DNA of 64,000 nt from Burkholderiales bacterium (GCA_021287185.1 JAJTAZ010000002.1:1-64000), one strand, 5' to 3'; numbered from the stretch's first letter, positions 28,219 through 37,873 are shown. Notes: generated from the letters alone by a model not told the origin. Numbers and translations: made by a program.

Positions 28219-28286
28219 GATTGATTGTCCTCAAGGGTTCCAAATAAACACAACCGCCATTATAGCGGTTGTGTTGAAGCAGCGGT

Positions 28287-29810
28287 TTAGTCTTTCGGCA
28301 AATAATAAATTGATTTGTATTTCAAATCATCGCCTGTTTCAGGTGACGTTAAATGAAATACCACTGGCGCACCCTGTTCGCCAATCCCCGCAGCCTTGGC
28401 TTTTTCGGGATCTACACGCACACGGACAACGAATTTATCTGTTGAAGCAGGATCTAAATCAAACTGGGGTTTGCCAACCAATTTCAAGCCATCAATACCC
28501 GTCACACTCACATCCACTTTATGCGGTTTTTCGTCCGTATTAGACAGTTGCAGATTATAAATATTCTCAACCAAACCCTCTTCGGTCTTAACCGCGATGG
28601 TGCGCTTGTCACGCTCAACCACCATACGAATTTTGGTGCGCTGCCCAATACCCACAAACAAAGCGGTGAATAAAGCGAGCAAAATCAGGCCATAAACCAA
28701 CACACGTGGGCGCAAAGTGCGTTTAATCAACTGTTGTTTGGTGTATTTGTTTTTCACACCATTTTCGGTGTCGTAACGAATCAAACCACGTTCGTAGCCC
28801 ATTTTATCCATGATTTCGTTACACGCATCAATACATGCGCCACAGCCGATACACTCGTACTGCAAACCGTTGCGAATATCAATGCCTGTCGGACACACAT
28901 CCACGCACACACCGCAGTCAATACAATCACCTTTACCAATGGTTTTAGGGTCAACACCTTTTTTGCGTGGACCACGAGATTCGCCGCGTGCTTCATCGTA
29001 GGTCACAATCAAGGTATCTGGATCAAACATCACACTTTGGAAACGCGCATAGGGACACATGTACAAACACACTTGCTCGCGCATAAAGCCTGCAAACAAA
29101 TACATGATAAAACCATATAAGCCAATCCAAAATATTTGCGCAAAACTGGTTTCGTGGTTGGCAATTTCACGCAGCAACTGCATGCCATTGTTTGTTCCCT
29201 CAGCACCTGTAAAATACGCAACCAAAGTGAAACTGGCGGCCAAAGAAACGGCAATCCACAAGGCGTGTTTGATGATTTTTTTAATCAATTTGGATGCACT
29301 CATCGGGGCTTTTTCCAAACGAATGCGCGCAGCGCGATTGCCCTCAACTTTGCGCTCTATCCACATAAAAATCTCGGTGTACACCGTCTGCGGGCAGGTA
29401 TAACCACACCATAAACGTCCCGCCACCGTTGTAAATAAAAACAACGCCAACGCACAGATAATCAACACCAAGGTCATGTAAATGACATCGGTCGGTGAAA
29501 AAGTCCAACCAAAAATGTAAAAAAATCGTTTTTGTAAATCCAACCAAACCGCTGGACGGCCATTCCACATCAACCATGGCGTCACAAAATACAACAATTG
29601 CGTCAACCAAACGAATAACCAACGAAAGTTATTGAACTTACCCTTTACTTCGCGAACATGGATGGTTTTATGCGCGGCAAATAAGCCTTGCCCTTCTGGG
29701 TTGTTTGAGCCTGTAGGCGCCTGTTGAGCTGTGGCCTTACGCCCCGCCGCACCATGCTGGGTGGCACTGTCACCTTCTTCTACTTGCGCAAAATAAATGG
29801 GGTATTTCAT
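28287..29810 (-). CDS. ccoG: cbb3 oxidase accessory ferredoxin protein CcoG (RdxA/FixG)
   Basis: A 507-residue membrane iron-sulfur protein with several membrane spans. CGYTCPQ and CLYMCPYARFQSVMFD segments are followed by two 4Fe-4S clusters (CIDCGVCVDVCP and CIGCGACIDAC) and a C-terminal Ig-like FixG domain. CcoG is a copper reductase for cbb3 assembly in related bacteria. GAGGACGAC stands before the ATG. A terminator separates it from ccoP, so ccoGH probably has its own promoter in the 239-base gap. Confidence 0.93.
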   Translation of the reverse strand: MKYPIYFAQVEEGDSATQHGAAGRKATAQQAPTGSNNPEGQGLFAAHKTIHVREVKGKFNNFRWLFVWLTQLLYFVTPWLMWNGRPAVWLDLQKRFFYIFGWTFSPTDVIYMTLVLIICALALFLFTTVAGRLWCGYTCPQTVYTEIFMWIERKVEGNRAARIRLEKAPMSASKLIKKIIKHALWIAVSLAASFTLVAYFTGAEGTNNGMQLLREIANHETSFAQIFWIGLYGFIMYLFAGFMREQVCLYMCPYARFQSVMFDPDTLIVTYDEARGESRGPRKKGVDPKTIGKGDCIDCGVCVDVCPTGIDIRNGLQYECIGCGACIDACNEIMDKMGYERGLIRYDTENGVKNKYTKQQLIKRTLRPRVLVYGLILLALFTALFVGIGQRTKIRMVVERDKRTIAVKTEEGLVENIYNLQLSNTDEKPHKVDVSVTGIDGLKLVGKPQFDLDPASTDKFVVRVRVDPEKAKAAGIGEQGAPVVFHLTSPETGDDLKYKSIYYLPKD

Positions 29811-29914
29811 GTCGTCCTCTATTTAAACATTGAATCCGTACCGATGTTTTTATCGGAATTGTAATTTACTTATCACTATTACAATAATTTCATTTAATAC
29901 TGAAATGATACACG

Positions 29915-29946
29915 AAAAAAAGCGCCCAGTCTCTCGACTGAACGCC
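29915..29946 (-). terminator. terminator of ccoNOQP
   Basis: CAGTC/GACTG with an outer GCG/CGC pairing (29922-29946, one 2x2 internal loop) is followed on the minus strand by seven T. It lies about 100 bases after the ccoP stop and before ccoG. Confidence 0.65.
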
Positions 29947-30049
29947 CATCTGAATCAATTCCGAGTTAAATCATCGGATTTGTTGCAGAACCGCTACGTT
30001 CAATTTACAGCAGTGTGAACATCGTCGCAACACATCCGATGACAACAAT

Positions 30050-31120
30050 TTATTTCTCAGGATTTCTCACTTTACCGTCATCACCACGGTTCAATTGCCA
30101 TACATATGCGGCTACCACGTGAATGCGTTCTGGTCCCAACAATTTACCCCATGCTGGCATGACGTTTTTATTACGACCTTTGCTGATGGTTTCAGTCAAG
30201 GTTTTCATATCGCCACCGTACAACCAAATTTTATCAGTCAAGTTTGGCGCACCAGTGGCAATCATTGCACCCGTCGGATCAGATAAAGAACCTTTACCAT
30301 CGGCCATGTGACATGCAGCACAGACCGCAAATTTATCTTTACCACGAGCCGCTGCGACCGCATCATGCGCACTATTTGACAGTGACAATACATAGTTGGC
30401 CACATCATTTACACCCTCTGCACCACCCAAGACATCAATGTGGGCTGGCATAATACCATTGCGACCACCTGTGATTGTTTGGGTAATCAAATCTGGAGTG
30501 CCGCCGTACAACCAGTCACCGTCGGTCAGGTTAGGGAAACCATTGCCACCTGTACCCGCGTCGCCGTGACATTGCGCACAGTTGTTCAAGAACAAGTGTT
30601 TACCCACCTGCATCGCAGCTTTATCTTCTGCCAACTGCGCAAACGTCATACCTGCAAATTTATTGTACAAGGGCTGAGAAGTCGCATCGAGTTTTGCTTT
30701 TTCGATATCGTATTGCTTTTGCTCAGTCCAACCATCTTTATAGGCTGGATCCAACAGTCCCATGTTACCTTTATAAGCGCCTAAACCAGGATACATCCAC
30801 AGATAGGCAGCACCAAAAACCAAAGTAATCACAAACATCCACACCCACCAACGTGGCAAGGGGTTGTTGTACTCCTGCAAGGTCTCATCCCACTCATGTG
30901 GTTGAACATGGGCTTCACCTGCTTTGTTGGTGCGCGCTCTTAATTGCGTGATTAACAAAATAATACAAAATAAAAATCCAATCACCGTAATGGCGATTAC
31001 AAACCAAGACCAGAATGGACTGACAAAGTCGGATTCACCGACATTTTTCAGAACCACGTCACCGGCCCCGTTCGCCCCAACCAGTAGGTGGGACATTAAT
31101 GGGTGGACAAAATCACTCAT
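30050..31120 (-). CDS. ccoP: cbb3 oxidase subunit III, dihaem cytochrome c CcoP
   Basis: A 356-residue membrane-anchored dihaem cytochrome. Two N-terminal spans (about 36-58 and 90-110) precede two haem c motifs, CAQCH and CAACH. Met ligands follow in the family pattern (IMPAHI and VMPAWGKLLG). It takes electrons from soluble or membrane cytochrome c and passes them to CcoO. AAGGA seven bases ahead selects the ATG at 31120 over longer in-frame starts. Confidence 0.94.
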   Translation of the reverse strand: MSDFVHPLMSHLLVGANGAGDVVLKNVGESDFVSPFWSWFVIAITVIGFLFCIILLITQLRARTNKAGEAHVQPHEWDETLQEYNNPLPRWWVWMFVITLVFGAAYLWMYPGLGAYKGNMGLLDPAYKDGWTEQKQYDIEKAKLDATSQPLYNKFAGMTFAQLAEDKAAMQVGKHLFLNNCAQCHGDAGTGGNGFPNLTDGDWLYGGTPDLITQTITGGRNGIMPAHIDVLGGAEGVNDVANYVLSLSNSAHDAVAAARGKDKFAVCAACHMADGKGSLSDPTGAMIATGAPNLTDKIWLYGGDMKTLTETISKGRNKNVMPAWGKLLGPERIHVVAAYVWQLNRGDDGKVRNPEK

Positions 31121-31173
31121 GATCATTTCCTTTTTCGGGTACTTCCATTGCGTGCAAACTTCGCACAACTTAA

Positions 31174-31380
31174 CTAAACTGCCTTATTTTTGTTGCTATG
31201 ATGTTTAAATATGGATTGCTCGCTTGATATTTCCATTGGTCGACTGTCATCATCATCGATAATGGAGCGACCCACTGCTTCATGCGTCGATTGGCTGTGT
31301 CGATTAAACGCAAACCAAACCACATAAGCAAAAGCCACCATACAAAAAATTGTAAAACCAATTCGAGCAATCATTAACAT
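31174..31380 (-). CDS. ccoQ: cbb3 oxidase small subunit CcoQ
   Basis: A 68-residue protein with a single N-terminal membrane span (about 2-22, ARIGFTIFCMVAFAYVVWFAF) and a charged tail, in the conserved slot between ccoO and ccoP. It stabilises the cbb3 complex. AAGGTG lies five bases before the ATG at 31380. Sequence conservation of CcoQ is low, so context carries the call. Confidence 0.85.
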   Translation of the reverse strand: MLMIARIGFTIFCMVAFAYVVWFAFNRHSQSTHEAVGRSIIDDDDSRPMEISSEQSIFKHHSNKNKAV

Positions 31381-31389
31381 CACGACACC

Positions 31390-32004
31390 TTACTTATTAG
31401 CCAACGCCAAACCCAAGCCTTGCAAGTAGGCAATCACAGCTTCCATTTCGGTTTTACCCTTAACTTCCGCTTCAGCACCTGCGATTTGCTCATCAGTATA
31501 TGGAACGCCTACTTTGCGCAAGCCTTTCATGTGTGCTGCAATCGTGGTGTGATCGACTTTATTGGTCGCCAACCATGGATAAGCAGGCATATTGGATTGA
31601 GGCACGACTGAACGCGGATTGGTCAAGTGTTTCACATGCCAGTCATCCGAGTTACGGCCACCTTCACGTGCCAAATCTGGGCCTGTACGTTTCGAACCCC
31701 ATTGGAATGGGTGGTCATACACAGACTCGCCAGCCACAGAATAGTGACCATAACGCAAAGTTTCAGCACGGAATGGACGAATCATTTGTGAGTGGCAGTT
31801 GTAGCAACCCTCACGTTGGTAAACATCACGCCCAGCCAATTGCAACGGGGTATAAGGTTTCACTCCCTCAATCGGCTGTGTGGTTGATTTTTGAAAAAAC
31901 AGCGGCAAAATTTCTACCAGTCCGCCAAATATCAATGCCAAAGTGGTGAATATGATTAATAGCGTCACATTACTTTCGGTTTTTTCTTGTGAAAAGATAC
32001 TCAT
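31390..32004 (-). CDS. ccoO: cbb3 oxidase subunit II, monohaem cytochrome c CcoO
   Basis: A 204-residue protein. An N-terminal span (about 12-36) is followed by [13 protein letters not shown] with the haem c motif [17 protein letters not shown], and the Met-ligand region [10 protein letters not shown]. It passes electrons from CcoP to the haem-copper subunit. GGAG precedes the ATG. It starts 21 bases after ccoN. Confidence 0.95.
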   Translation of the reverse strand: MSIFSQEKTESNVTLLIIFTTLALIFGGLVEILPLFFQKSTTQPIEGVKPYTPLQLAGRDVYQREGCYNCHSQMIRPFRAETLRYGHYSVAGESVYDHPFQWGSKRTGPDLAREGGRNSDDWHVKHLTNPRSVVPQSNMPAYPWLATNKVDHTTIAAHMKGLRKVGVPYTDEQIAGAEAEVKGKTEMEAVIAYLQGLGLALANK

Positions 32005-32024
32005 TTTATTCTCCAGTCCGATTC

Positions 32025-33455
32025 TTAGTGCGCGTGAACCGCAGGGATTGCAGGATTGTCGACTGCTTTACCCACAGCGATTGTACGGAACATGTTGTAA
32101 GCCATGATAATCATACCAGTGAGGTATAAAACACCACCCAACAAACGAATCACATACAAAGGCCAAGAAGCGGCAATCGATTGAATGTGCGTGTACATCA
32201 AAGTACCGTCAGGATTTACGGCGCGCCACATCATGCCCTGCATCACACCAGAAATCCACATTGAAGCGATGTACAAAACCACACCGATTGTTGCAATCCA
32301 GAAATGTGTGTTAATCAATTTCACGCTATACATTGATTCGCGGTTGAACAAACGTGGGATGAGATAGTACAAAGAACCCATAGAGACAAAGCCAACCCAG
32401 CCCAACGCGCCTGAGTGCACGTGACCAACAGTCCAGTCAGTGTAGTGAGACAAAGCGTTTACTTCTTTGATTGCCATCATAGGACCTTCGAACGTAGACA
32501 TACCGTAGAAAGACAATGATACGATGAGGAACTTCAAGATCGGATCGTCACGCAATTTTTCCCATGCGCCAGACAAAGTCATGATACCGTTGATCATACC
32601 ACCCCAAGATGGTGCCAACAGAATCAATGAGAAAATCATACCCAAGGACTGTGTCCAGTCAGGCAATGCAGTATAGTGCAAGTGGTGAGGGCCCGCCCAC
32701 ATATAGGTAAAAATCAAAGCCCAAAAGTGAACCACTGACAGACGGTATGAGTAAACTGGACGACCTGCTTGTTTTGGAACGAAGTAATACATCATGCCCA
32801 AGAACGCGGCGGTCAAGAAAAAGCCCACCGCATTGTGACCATACCACCATTGAACCATGGCATCTTGCGCACCAGAGTAAGCAGAGTAAGATTTCCACAT
32901 ACCCACTGGAATTTCAGCACTGTTGACCAAGTGCAACAATGCCACCGCAATAATGTATGCACCATAAAACCAGTTGGCAACGTAGATGTGTTTTACTTTG
33001 CGAGTTGCGAGCGTGCCAAAAAACACCACCGCATAAGCCACCCAAACTAAAGTCAACAAAATATCCAAAGGCCATTCCAACTCAGCGTACTCTTTAGAGG
33101 TATTGATGCCCAACGGATAGGTAATCACAGCACCAACGATAACTAAATTAAACCCCCAAAATACGAAATCGGCCAATCGACCACCGAACAAACGAACATG
33201 GTTGGTACGTTGTACAACATAAAAAGACGTTGCAAACAACGCAGAACCACCGAATGCAAAAATCACGGCGTTGGTGTGCAAAGGACGTAAACGACCAAAG
33301 GACAACCAAGGTACTCCAAAATTCAACTCTGGGAAAGCCAGTTGCGCGGCAACAATGACCCCGACCAACATCCCAACAATACCATAAATTACGGCCATCA
33401 CTGAGAACCAGCGAACAATGCGGTAATTATAGGTTGCGGCTTGTGCTGATGACAT
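32025..33455 (-). CDS. ccoN: cbb3 oxidase subunit I, haem-copper CcoN
   Basis: A 476-residue polytopic catalytic subunit of the high-affinity terminal oxidase. It has about 12 spans. His ligands lie in [27 protein letters not shown] and the [14 protein letters not shown] loop, with [14 protein letters not shown] near the haems. An in-frame ATG at 33467 is possible, but GGAG six bases before the ATG at 33455 makes that the better start. It leads the ccoNOQP operon. Confidence 0.95.
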   Translation of the reverse strand: MSSAQAATYNYRIVRWFSVMAVIYGIVGMLVGVIVAAQLAFPELNFGVPWLSFGRLRPLHTNAVIFAFGGSALFATSFYVVQRTNHVRLFGGRLADFVFWGFNLVIVGAVITYPLGINTSKEYAELEWPLDILLTLVWVAYAVVFFGTLATRKVKHIYVANWFYGAYIIAVALLHLVNSAEIPVGMWKSYSAYSGAQDAMVQWWYGHNAVGFFLTAAFLGMMYYFVPKQAGRPVYSYRLSVVHFWALIFTYMWAGPHHLHYTALPDWTQSLGMIFSLILLAPSWGGMINGIMTLSGAWEKLRDDPILKFLIVSLSFYGMSTFEGPMMAIKEVNALSHYTDWTVGHVHSGALGWVGFVSMGSLYYLIPRLFNRESMYSVKLINTHFWIATIGVVLYIASMWISGVMQGMMWRAVNPDGTLMYTHIQSIAASWPLYVIRLLGGVLYLTGMIIMAYNMFRTIAVGKAVDNPAIPAVHAH

Positions 33456-33649
33456 AGCATGCTCCATTAATAAAAAATAACACGTTTAAATTCACCCCAA
33501 GACGATGCTTTTTGAAGAAAAACACACATTTGAAGAGAGTCTGAGGTTCCTTGTATCCACATTGTAACCTTAATTCATACAAATTCACAGGTTTTTGGTG
33601 TGGTTTTTTTCAGTCTTTTGTGGCAGAAATGATGCAACAGAATATACAA
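33456..33649 (-). other. upstream region of ccoN
   Basis: Non-coding, T/A-rich, running from ccoN to the erpA terminator. It must hold the ccoN promoter. I looked for an FNR/Anr box (TTGAT-N4-ATCAA) and found no good match, so oxygen control of ccoN is not evident from this stretch. Confidence 0.35.
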
Positions 33650-33675
33650 AAAGCCACCTCTAGTGAGGTGGCTTT
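33650..33675 (-). terminator. terminator after erpA
   Basis: AAAGCCACCTC and GAGGTGGCTTT form a perfect 11-bp stem with a 4-base loop, followed on the minus strand by TTTTTG. It lies about 60 bases past the erpA stop and closes the argC-erpA transcript. Confidence 0.85.
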
Positions 33676-33736
33676 CCAAATAACCTTAATTTACAAGGGG
33701 TTTTGAGGCTTTTTCGGTAATTTTAGTTTGTTCGTT

Positions 33737-34093
33737 TTATACTGAAAAAGATGACCCGCAACCACACGTGGTTGTTGCATTTGGGTTACGAATGACAAAT
33801 TGTGCACCATTTAAATCTTCTTTGTAATCAATTTCTGCACCAACCAAGTATTGATAACTCATAGAATCGACCAATAAAGTCACGCCGTCTTTTTCCAATT
33901 GTGTGTCGTCTTCATTAACGACCTCGTCAAATGTAAATCCGTATTGAAATCCTGAGCATCCGCCGCCCTGCACAAACACACGCAGTTTTAAATCAGGATT
34001 GCCTTCTTCAATAATCAATGATTTGACTTTTTCAACCGCACTGTCCGAAAACACAAATGGAGCAGGCGCTAAATTTTCTACGTTGGCATTCAT
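33737..34093 (-). CDS. erpA: iron-sulfur cluster insertion protein ErpA
   Basis: A 118-residue A-type carrier. The three conserved cysteines are in [11 protein letters not shown] and [10 protein letters not shown]. It delivers Fe-S clusters to essential apoproteins. AAGGAAG ahead of the ATG at 34093 selects this start. It follows argC after an 82-base gap, and the rplM-rpsI genes lie just beyond. The synteny is familiar from Burkholderiales. Confidence 0.93.
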   Translation of the reverse strand: MNANVENLAPAPFVFSDSAVEKVKSLIIEEGNPDLKLRVFVQGGGCSGFQYGFTFDEVVNEDDTQLEKDGVTLLVDSMSYQYLVGAEIDYKEDLNGAQFVIRNPNATTTCGCGSSFSV

Positions 34094-34175
34094 GGCACTT
34101 CCTTTCAAAATATGGGACTATGGATTGATTATACTCCAACTTGGGCAGACGCATTGCCCACCAAAAAACCAGTAG

Positions 34176-35222
34176 CTATGGCATCAGCGACACAATGTTC
34201 AAACCCGTTGTTTCAGACAAGCCAAACATGAGGTTCATGTTCTGCACCGCCTGTCCTGCTGCACCTTTGACCAAATTGTCCTGCACCACCAACACAATGA
34301 GTAAATCACCGTGGCGTTGCAAAGCCATGCGCAGGATGTTTGAACCGCGCACAGAGCGCGTTTCTGGCTGCGCCCCCCACGGCATAACATCAACAAAGAA
34401 TTCATTGGCATATTGCGACTCAAATAAGGCTTGCAACTGCGCATTGCTCAAAGCCCGCCCGTTATCATTCAGGTGCACATACAGGGTGGAAAACATACCG
34501 CGTATCATGGGCACTAAATGGGGTGTGAATATCAAATGAACGTTATCACCTGCAAATTGATTCAATTGCGCCACGGTTTCTGGACTATGGCGATGTCCCG
34601 CTACGCCATACGCTTTGACCGAATCAGCCACCTCTGAAAACAGGCTGCCCACCTCGGCTTTGCGACCTGCACCTGACACGCCTGACTTGCAGTCAGCAAT
34701 AATATTATCCAATTGAATCAATTTGTTTTTGAGCAACGGATACAAACCCAATTGCATGGTGGTTGGATAGCAACCGGGATTGGCGACCACGCGAGCCTTT
34801 TTGACCGCGTCGCGATTCAATTCAGTCAAACCATACGCTGCTTCAGCCAAAACTTCTGGACACGTGTGGGGGATTTTGTACCATTGCTCAAAGACCGCAA
34901 TATCGGCAATGCGAAAATCTGCCGCCAAATCAATGACTTTCACCCCATGTTTGAGTAACTCTGGCGTTTGGGCCATCGCCACACCATGCGGTGTCGCAAA
35001 AAACACCACGTCGCAGGTATTGAGCGCGCCATCCTTGGGATCAGTAAAACACAAATCAACAAGACCACGCAAGTTAGGAAACATCTGCGCCACAGGCAGT
35101 CCCGCCTCGGTACGTGAAGTGATTGCAACCAATTCTACATTTGGATGCAAACTGAGCAGGCGCAACAATTCCACGCCCGTGTAACCCGTACCGCCCACAA
35201 TACCCACTTTAATTTTTTGCAT
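34176..35222 (-). CDS. argC: N-acetyl-gamma-glutamyl-phosphate reductase
   Basis: A 348-residue NADPH-dependent reductase of the arginine pathway. A Rossmann start [18 protein letters not shown] is followed by the catalytic Cys in [19 protein letters not shown], and the His-containing GHRHSPE. Length is normal for the long ArgC class. AAGGC precedes the ATG. An extended -10 (TGCTAAAAT, 35269-35277 on the minus strand) lies upstream, after the rpsI terminator. Confidence 0.95.
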   Translation of the reverse strand: MQKIKVGIVGGTGYTGVELLRLLSLHPNVELVAITSRTEAGLPVAQMFPNLRGLVDLCFTDPKDGALNTCDVVFFATPHGVAMAQTPELLKHGVKVIDLAADFRIADIAVFEQWYKIPHTCPEVLAEAAYGLTELNRDAVKKARVVANPGCYPTTMQLGLYPLLKNKLIQLDNIIADCKSGVSGAGRKAEVGSLFSEVADSVKAYGVAGHRHSPETVAQLNQFAGDNVHLIFTPHLVPMIRGMFSTLYVHLNDNGRALSNAQLQALFESQYANEFFVDVMPWGAQPETRSVRGSNILRMALQRHGDLLIVLVVQDNLVKGAAGQAVQNMNLMFGLSETTGLNIVSLMP

Positions 35223-35301
35223 GATTTTTGCCTTTAATAACTACCAACGTACACCGTTGTCTGTCGCAATTTTAGCACCACAACATCAACTTAAGGATAA
35301 C

Positions 35302-35331
35302 AAAAAAGACCACTGAGAAGCGGTCTTTTTT
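35302..35331 (-). terminator. terminator of rplM-rpsI
   Basis: AAAAAAGACC (35302-35311) and GGTCTTTTTT (35322-35331) form a 10-bp stem with a 10-base loop, and T runs occur in both directions. It lies about 40 bases beyond the rpsI stop. Confidence 0.8.
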
Positions 35332-35368
35332 GTTGTCGTTCCAACGTTCTGACAATCCAAAAAATGGA

Positions 35369-35761
35369 TTAACGTTTTGAGAACTGTTTGCGACGACGCG
35401 CTTTGCGGAAACCGACTTTTTTACGTTCGACTTCACGCGCATCACGAGTGACCAAACCAGCATGTGACAGAACAGGTTTTAAACCCGCATCGTAATCAAT
35501 CAAAGCACGGGTGATGCCGTGACGCACCGCACCCGCTTGACCTGATTCGCCGCCACCATGCACATTGACCATGATGTCAAATTTCTCAGTGAACTCAGTC
35601 AAAACCAACGGCTGACGAATAATCATCAATGCGGTTTCGCGACCAAAATACTCACTTGCTGGCTTACCGTTCACAACGATATTGCCTGCGCCTGCTTTCA
35701 AGAACACACGTGCGACCGCACTTTTACGACGACCTGTGCCATAGTTGTAGTTGCCATTCAT
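35369..35761 (-). CDS. rpsI: 30S ribosomal protein S9
   Basis: A 130-residue S9. It begins [19 protein letters not shown] and has the [21 protein letters not shown] core. The basic tail ends FSKR, which reaches toward the P-site tRNA in the ribosome. GGAC precedes the ATG. The gap to rplM is 15 bases, so the pair is co-transcribed. Confidence 0.97.
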   Translation of the reverse strand: MNGNYNYGTGRRKSAVARVFLKAGAGNIVVNGKPASEYFGRETALMIIRQPLVLTEFTEKFDIMVNVHGGGESGQAGAVRHGITRALIDYDAGLKPVLSHAGLVTRDAREVERKKVGFRKARRRKQFSKR

Positions 35762-35776
35762 ATCCGTGTCCTATCC

Positions 35777-36205
35777 TTAAATGTCCAACACTTTGGGTTG
35801 TTGAGCCGAATGTGGATGCTCACTACCTGCATACACTTTCATTTTTTTAATCATTGCATAACCCAAAGGACCTTTAGGCAACATACCTTTAACCGCTTTT
35901 TCCAATGCGCGACCTGGAAAACGCTCTTGCATTTTGCGGAAATTGGTTTCGTAAATACCACCTGGATAACCAGAATGACGGTAGTATTTCTTGTCTTCGA
36001 ATTTAGCACCCGTCACGCGCAGTTTGTCTGCATTAACGATTACAATGAAATCACCCGTGTCAACGTGCGGCGTAAACTCTGGTTTATGCTTGCCACGCAA
36101 ACGACGTGCAACTTCACTGGCTACACGACCCAACACTTTATCCGTCGCATCAATGACATACCAGTCATGCGTGACTTCGTGCTGTTTTGCTGAAAAAGTT
36201 TTCAT
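35777..36205 (-). CDS. rplM: 50S ribosomal protein L13
   Basis: A 142-residue L13 starting [19 protein letters not shown]. Landmarks are [33 protein letters not shown] and [21 protein letters not shown]. The upstream frame is open for 29 more codons but shows no similarity and begins before the promoter-proximal leader. A strong promoter lies at 36307-36335. Regulation by L13 binding to its leader is known in E. coli but is not demonstrable here. Confidence 0.97.
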   Translation of the reverse strand: MKTFSAKQHEVTHDWYVIDATDKVLGRVASEVARRLRGKHKPEFTPHVDTGDFIVIVNADKLRVTGAKFEDKKYYRHSGYPGGIYETNFRKMQERFPGRALEKAVKGMLPKGPLGYAMIKKMKVYAGSEHPHSAQQPKVLDI

Positions 36206-36306
36206 TACTTTTTTCCAATAAAATAAAATTAAACAACCATTTCCCTGCGCAACATTGCTTATACTCGCAACCTCTCCCGTGCACCCATCCATGGACTGAG
36301 CCTTGG

Positions 36307-36335
36307 ATTATCGGCGATATCAAGTTAAAAGTCAA
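36307..36335 (-). promoter_or_regulatory. promoter of rplM-rpsI
   Basis: TTGACT (36330-36335) and GATAAT (36307-36312) are 17 bases apart on the minus strand. The expected start near 36300 gives a leader of about 95 bases. It lies downstream of the sRNA terminator, so rplM does not depend on read-through from that gene. Confidence 0.75.
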
Positions 36336-36381
36336 GATTTGCGCCCCATTTGCAATTAAGCATCAGCGATTTTGTGGCATA

Positions 36382-36465
36382 AAAAAAACCCAAGCCAAAA
36401 GCTTGGGTTATAAATCCACCAAAGAAGGGTGGAGGAGACAATTTGAGACTGCGCTGCAGTCAACG
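36382..36465 (-). ncRNA. candidate small RNA with three hairpins and intrinsic terminator
   Basis: A transcript of about 84 nt is predicted from a consensus-like promoter at 36472-36499. It would start with a perfect GACTGC/GCAGTC hairpin (36447-36461). A single-stranded stretch including TCTCCT follows. Next is a CCACC/GGTGG hairpin (36416-36432), then a 9-bp terminator stem AACCCAAGC/GCTTGGGTT (36387-36409) and eight T. CCTCC, complementary to Shine-Dalgarno sites, lies at 36431-36435 in the minus-strand reading. No open frame fits. The arrangement is that of a trans-acting Hfq-type sRNA. I do not recognise the family. Confidence 0.65.
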
Positions 36466-36471
36466 GTTCAC

Positions 36472-36499
36472 ATTATACGGAATTTTACGCGTTTTGCAA
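36472..36499 (-). promoter_or_regulatory. promoter of the candidate sRNA
   Basis: TTGCAA (36494-36499) and TATAAT (36472-36477) are 16 bases apart on the minus strand. No gene other than the candidate sRNA lies between it and the terminator at 36387-36409. Confidence 0.7.
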
Positions 36500-36713
36500 A
36501 GGAATCACATATGTTTAATATTGGACAGAGTCAATATTTTAAAATAAAATTCTATTTTTTTGTTGTTTGCAATAATATTTACTAAATTATTCAAACTCAT
36601 AAAATTTATTTTTGTTTTTACTGAAATCAAATAATATCTCGTAAAAACGGTTCCGTTGCTGATTTGCAACAATAATTTCTGTTAAGAGTGAAATTCGGGC
36701 GAATGCGTTAAAT

Positions 36714-36740
36714 TTGACAATTTTCATCATCGGTTATAAT
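36714..36740 (+). promoter_or_regulatory. promoter of the OsmC-like gene
   Basis: TTGACA (36714-36719) and TATAAT (36735-36740) are both perfect hexamers with a short 15-base spacer. The leader to the ATG at 36767 would be about 20 bases and includes AAGGAG. Confidence 0.65.
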
Positions 36741-36766
36741 GAGCCATATTCATCAAGGAGAAAAAA

Positions 36767-37204
36767 ATGCAATGTACTGTACGTTGGGCTGGCAAAAGCG
36801 CAGGTATGTCTTTCATTGGCGAATCGGGCAGCGGTCATGCTGTGGTTATGGATGGCGCACCTGAGGCAGGTGGTCGCAATTTAGGGCCTCGTCCGATGGA
36901 AATGTTGCTCATGGGCGCGGGTGGTTGTAGCGCGTTTGACGTGGTGTTGATTTTACAAAAATCTCGCCAAAACGTGTCTGACTGCCAAGTGCATCTGGAT
37001 GCGACACGCGCTGAAACCGATCCCAAAGTATTTACTAAAATTCATTTTCATTTCGTGGTCAGTGGTCACGGTTTGTCCAATGCCGCAGTCGAACGCGCAG
37101 TCAAACTCTCGCACGACAAATATTGTTCAGCGAGCATCATGTTTGCTCAGGTCGCACAAATCACGCACAGCTTTGAGGTGATAGACACACTTAAAGACAT
37201 GTAA
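36767..37204 (+). CDS. OsmC family protein (YhfA-like)
   Basis: A 145-residue OsmC/Ohr-fold protein. GRNLGPRPMEMLLMGAGGCSAFDVVLIL holds the first conserved Cys, and HDKYCSASIMF the second. The spacing fits the YhfA branch rather than Ohr. OsmC proteins reduce organic peroxides or handle thiols; the exact substrate of this branch is not settled. AAGGAG before the ATG and a strong promoter suggest good expression. It is a single-gene unit. Confidence 0.87.
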   Translation: MQCTVRWAGKSAGMSFIGESGSGHAVVMDGAPEAGGRNLGPRPMEMLLMGAGGCSAFDVVLILQKSRQNVSDCQVHLDATRAETDPKVFTKIHFHFVVSGHGLSNAAVERAVKLSHDKYCSASIMFAQVAQITHSFEVIDTLKDM

Positions 37205-37300
37205 CCCCTGTTTAACTCTATGGTTTCACAATAAATTGGACACAATAAACATTTACTTATAATTTCTTGGGCCAGCCAAATTGTTCCACCTATTTCGCAT

Positions 37301-37330
37301 AAAAAAGCCCCATCTTTAAGGACGGGGCTT
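37301..37330 (-). terminator. terminator of the H1-like gene
   Basis: AAGCCCC and GGGGCTT arms with further TCCTTAA/TTAAGGA-like inner pairing are followed on the minus strand by a six-T run. It lies 35 bases past the stop of the -1 frame but about 170 bases past the zero-frame stop. That fits the longer product better. Confidence 0.75.
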
Positions 37331-37364
37331 CTGACATCTTAACAACAATGTGCATCAGGTACAA

Positions 37365-37508
37365 TCAAGGTCTCCGATAAACTGGAAACGGCCAAATCGC
37401 CGCAGACTTTGCCACGGGTGGCTCCACCTCAGGCTGGACTTCCTTCTTTACCTTAGGTGGCACTTTCTGCTCAGACGATACACCCTCTGATGCAGTGATT
37501 ACTTTTTT
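37365..37508 (-). other. slippery heptamer and out-of-frame C-terminal tail of the H1-like gene
   Basis: At 37502-37508 the minus strand reads A AAA AAG in the frame of the H1-like gene, directly followed by TAA. A -1 slip would continue for 45 codons to TGA at 37365-37367. The tail begins VITASEGVSSEQKVPPKV and ends AAIWPFPVYRRP. From memory, betaproteobacterial H1-like proteins often end in a WPFP...RP motif, so this tail looks genuine. Recoding, a real single-base deletion and a homopolymer read error all fit. A GCGG/CCGC hairpin stands just before the slip site. I see no strong stimulatory structure after it. Confidence 0.6.
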
Positions 37509-37873
37509 GCGGAATCAACCGCTTTTGGCGCTGCTGCTTTTGCTACTGGTTTTGTCGCGGCTTTGGCTGCTGGCTTAGCCGCAGTTTTTGCAGCAGGCTT
37601 GGCAGCCGCTTTAGCAGCAGGTTTTTTCGCAGCAGGTTTTGCCGCGGCTTTGGTTGCTGGCTTAGCCGCAGTTTTTGCAACAGGCTTGGCAGTCGCTTTA
37701 ACAGCAGGTTTTTTCGCAACGGGTTTTGCTGTCGCCTTGGCTGCTGGTTTAGCGGCTGCTTTTACCGCAGGCTTAGCAGCTACTTTAGCAACTGGTTTTT
37801 TTGCAACTGGTTTGGCTGCGGTTTTGGCTGCAGGTTTAGCAGTTTTCGTTGCGGTTTTTTTTACTTCGGCCAT
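37499..37873 (-). CDS. histone H1-like DNA-binding protein, Lys/Ala/Pro-rich
   Basis: A 124-residue very basic, low-complexity protein made of repeated AAKPAAK and KKPAAK units, like eukaryotic H1 tails and betaproteobacterial H1 homologues (for example BpH1). It should bind DNA non-specifically and compact the nucleoid. AAGGAG precedes the ATG. The zero-frame product ends in DSAKK at a slippery A_AAA_AAG site followed at once by TAA; the -1 frame adds 45 residues. The internal DNA repeats may expand or contract by slippage, so length could vary between strains. Confidence 0.85.
   Translation of the reverse strand: MAEVKKTATKTAKPAAKTAAKPVAKKPVAKVAAKPAVKAAAKPAAKATAKPVAKKPAVKATAKPVAKTAAKPATKAAAKPAAKKPAAKAAAKPAAKTAAKPAAKAATKPVAKAAAPKAVDSAKK

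Noticed and set aside
33456..33649. FNR/Anr box upstream of ccoN
   Set aside because: No TTGAT-N4-ATCAA match at reasonable quality in this interval; oxygen control cannot be claimed from the sequence.
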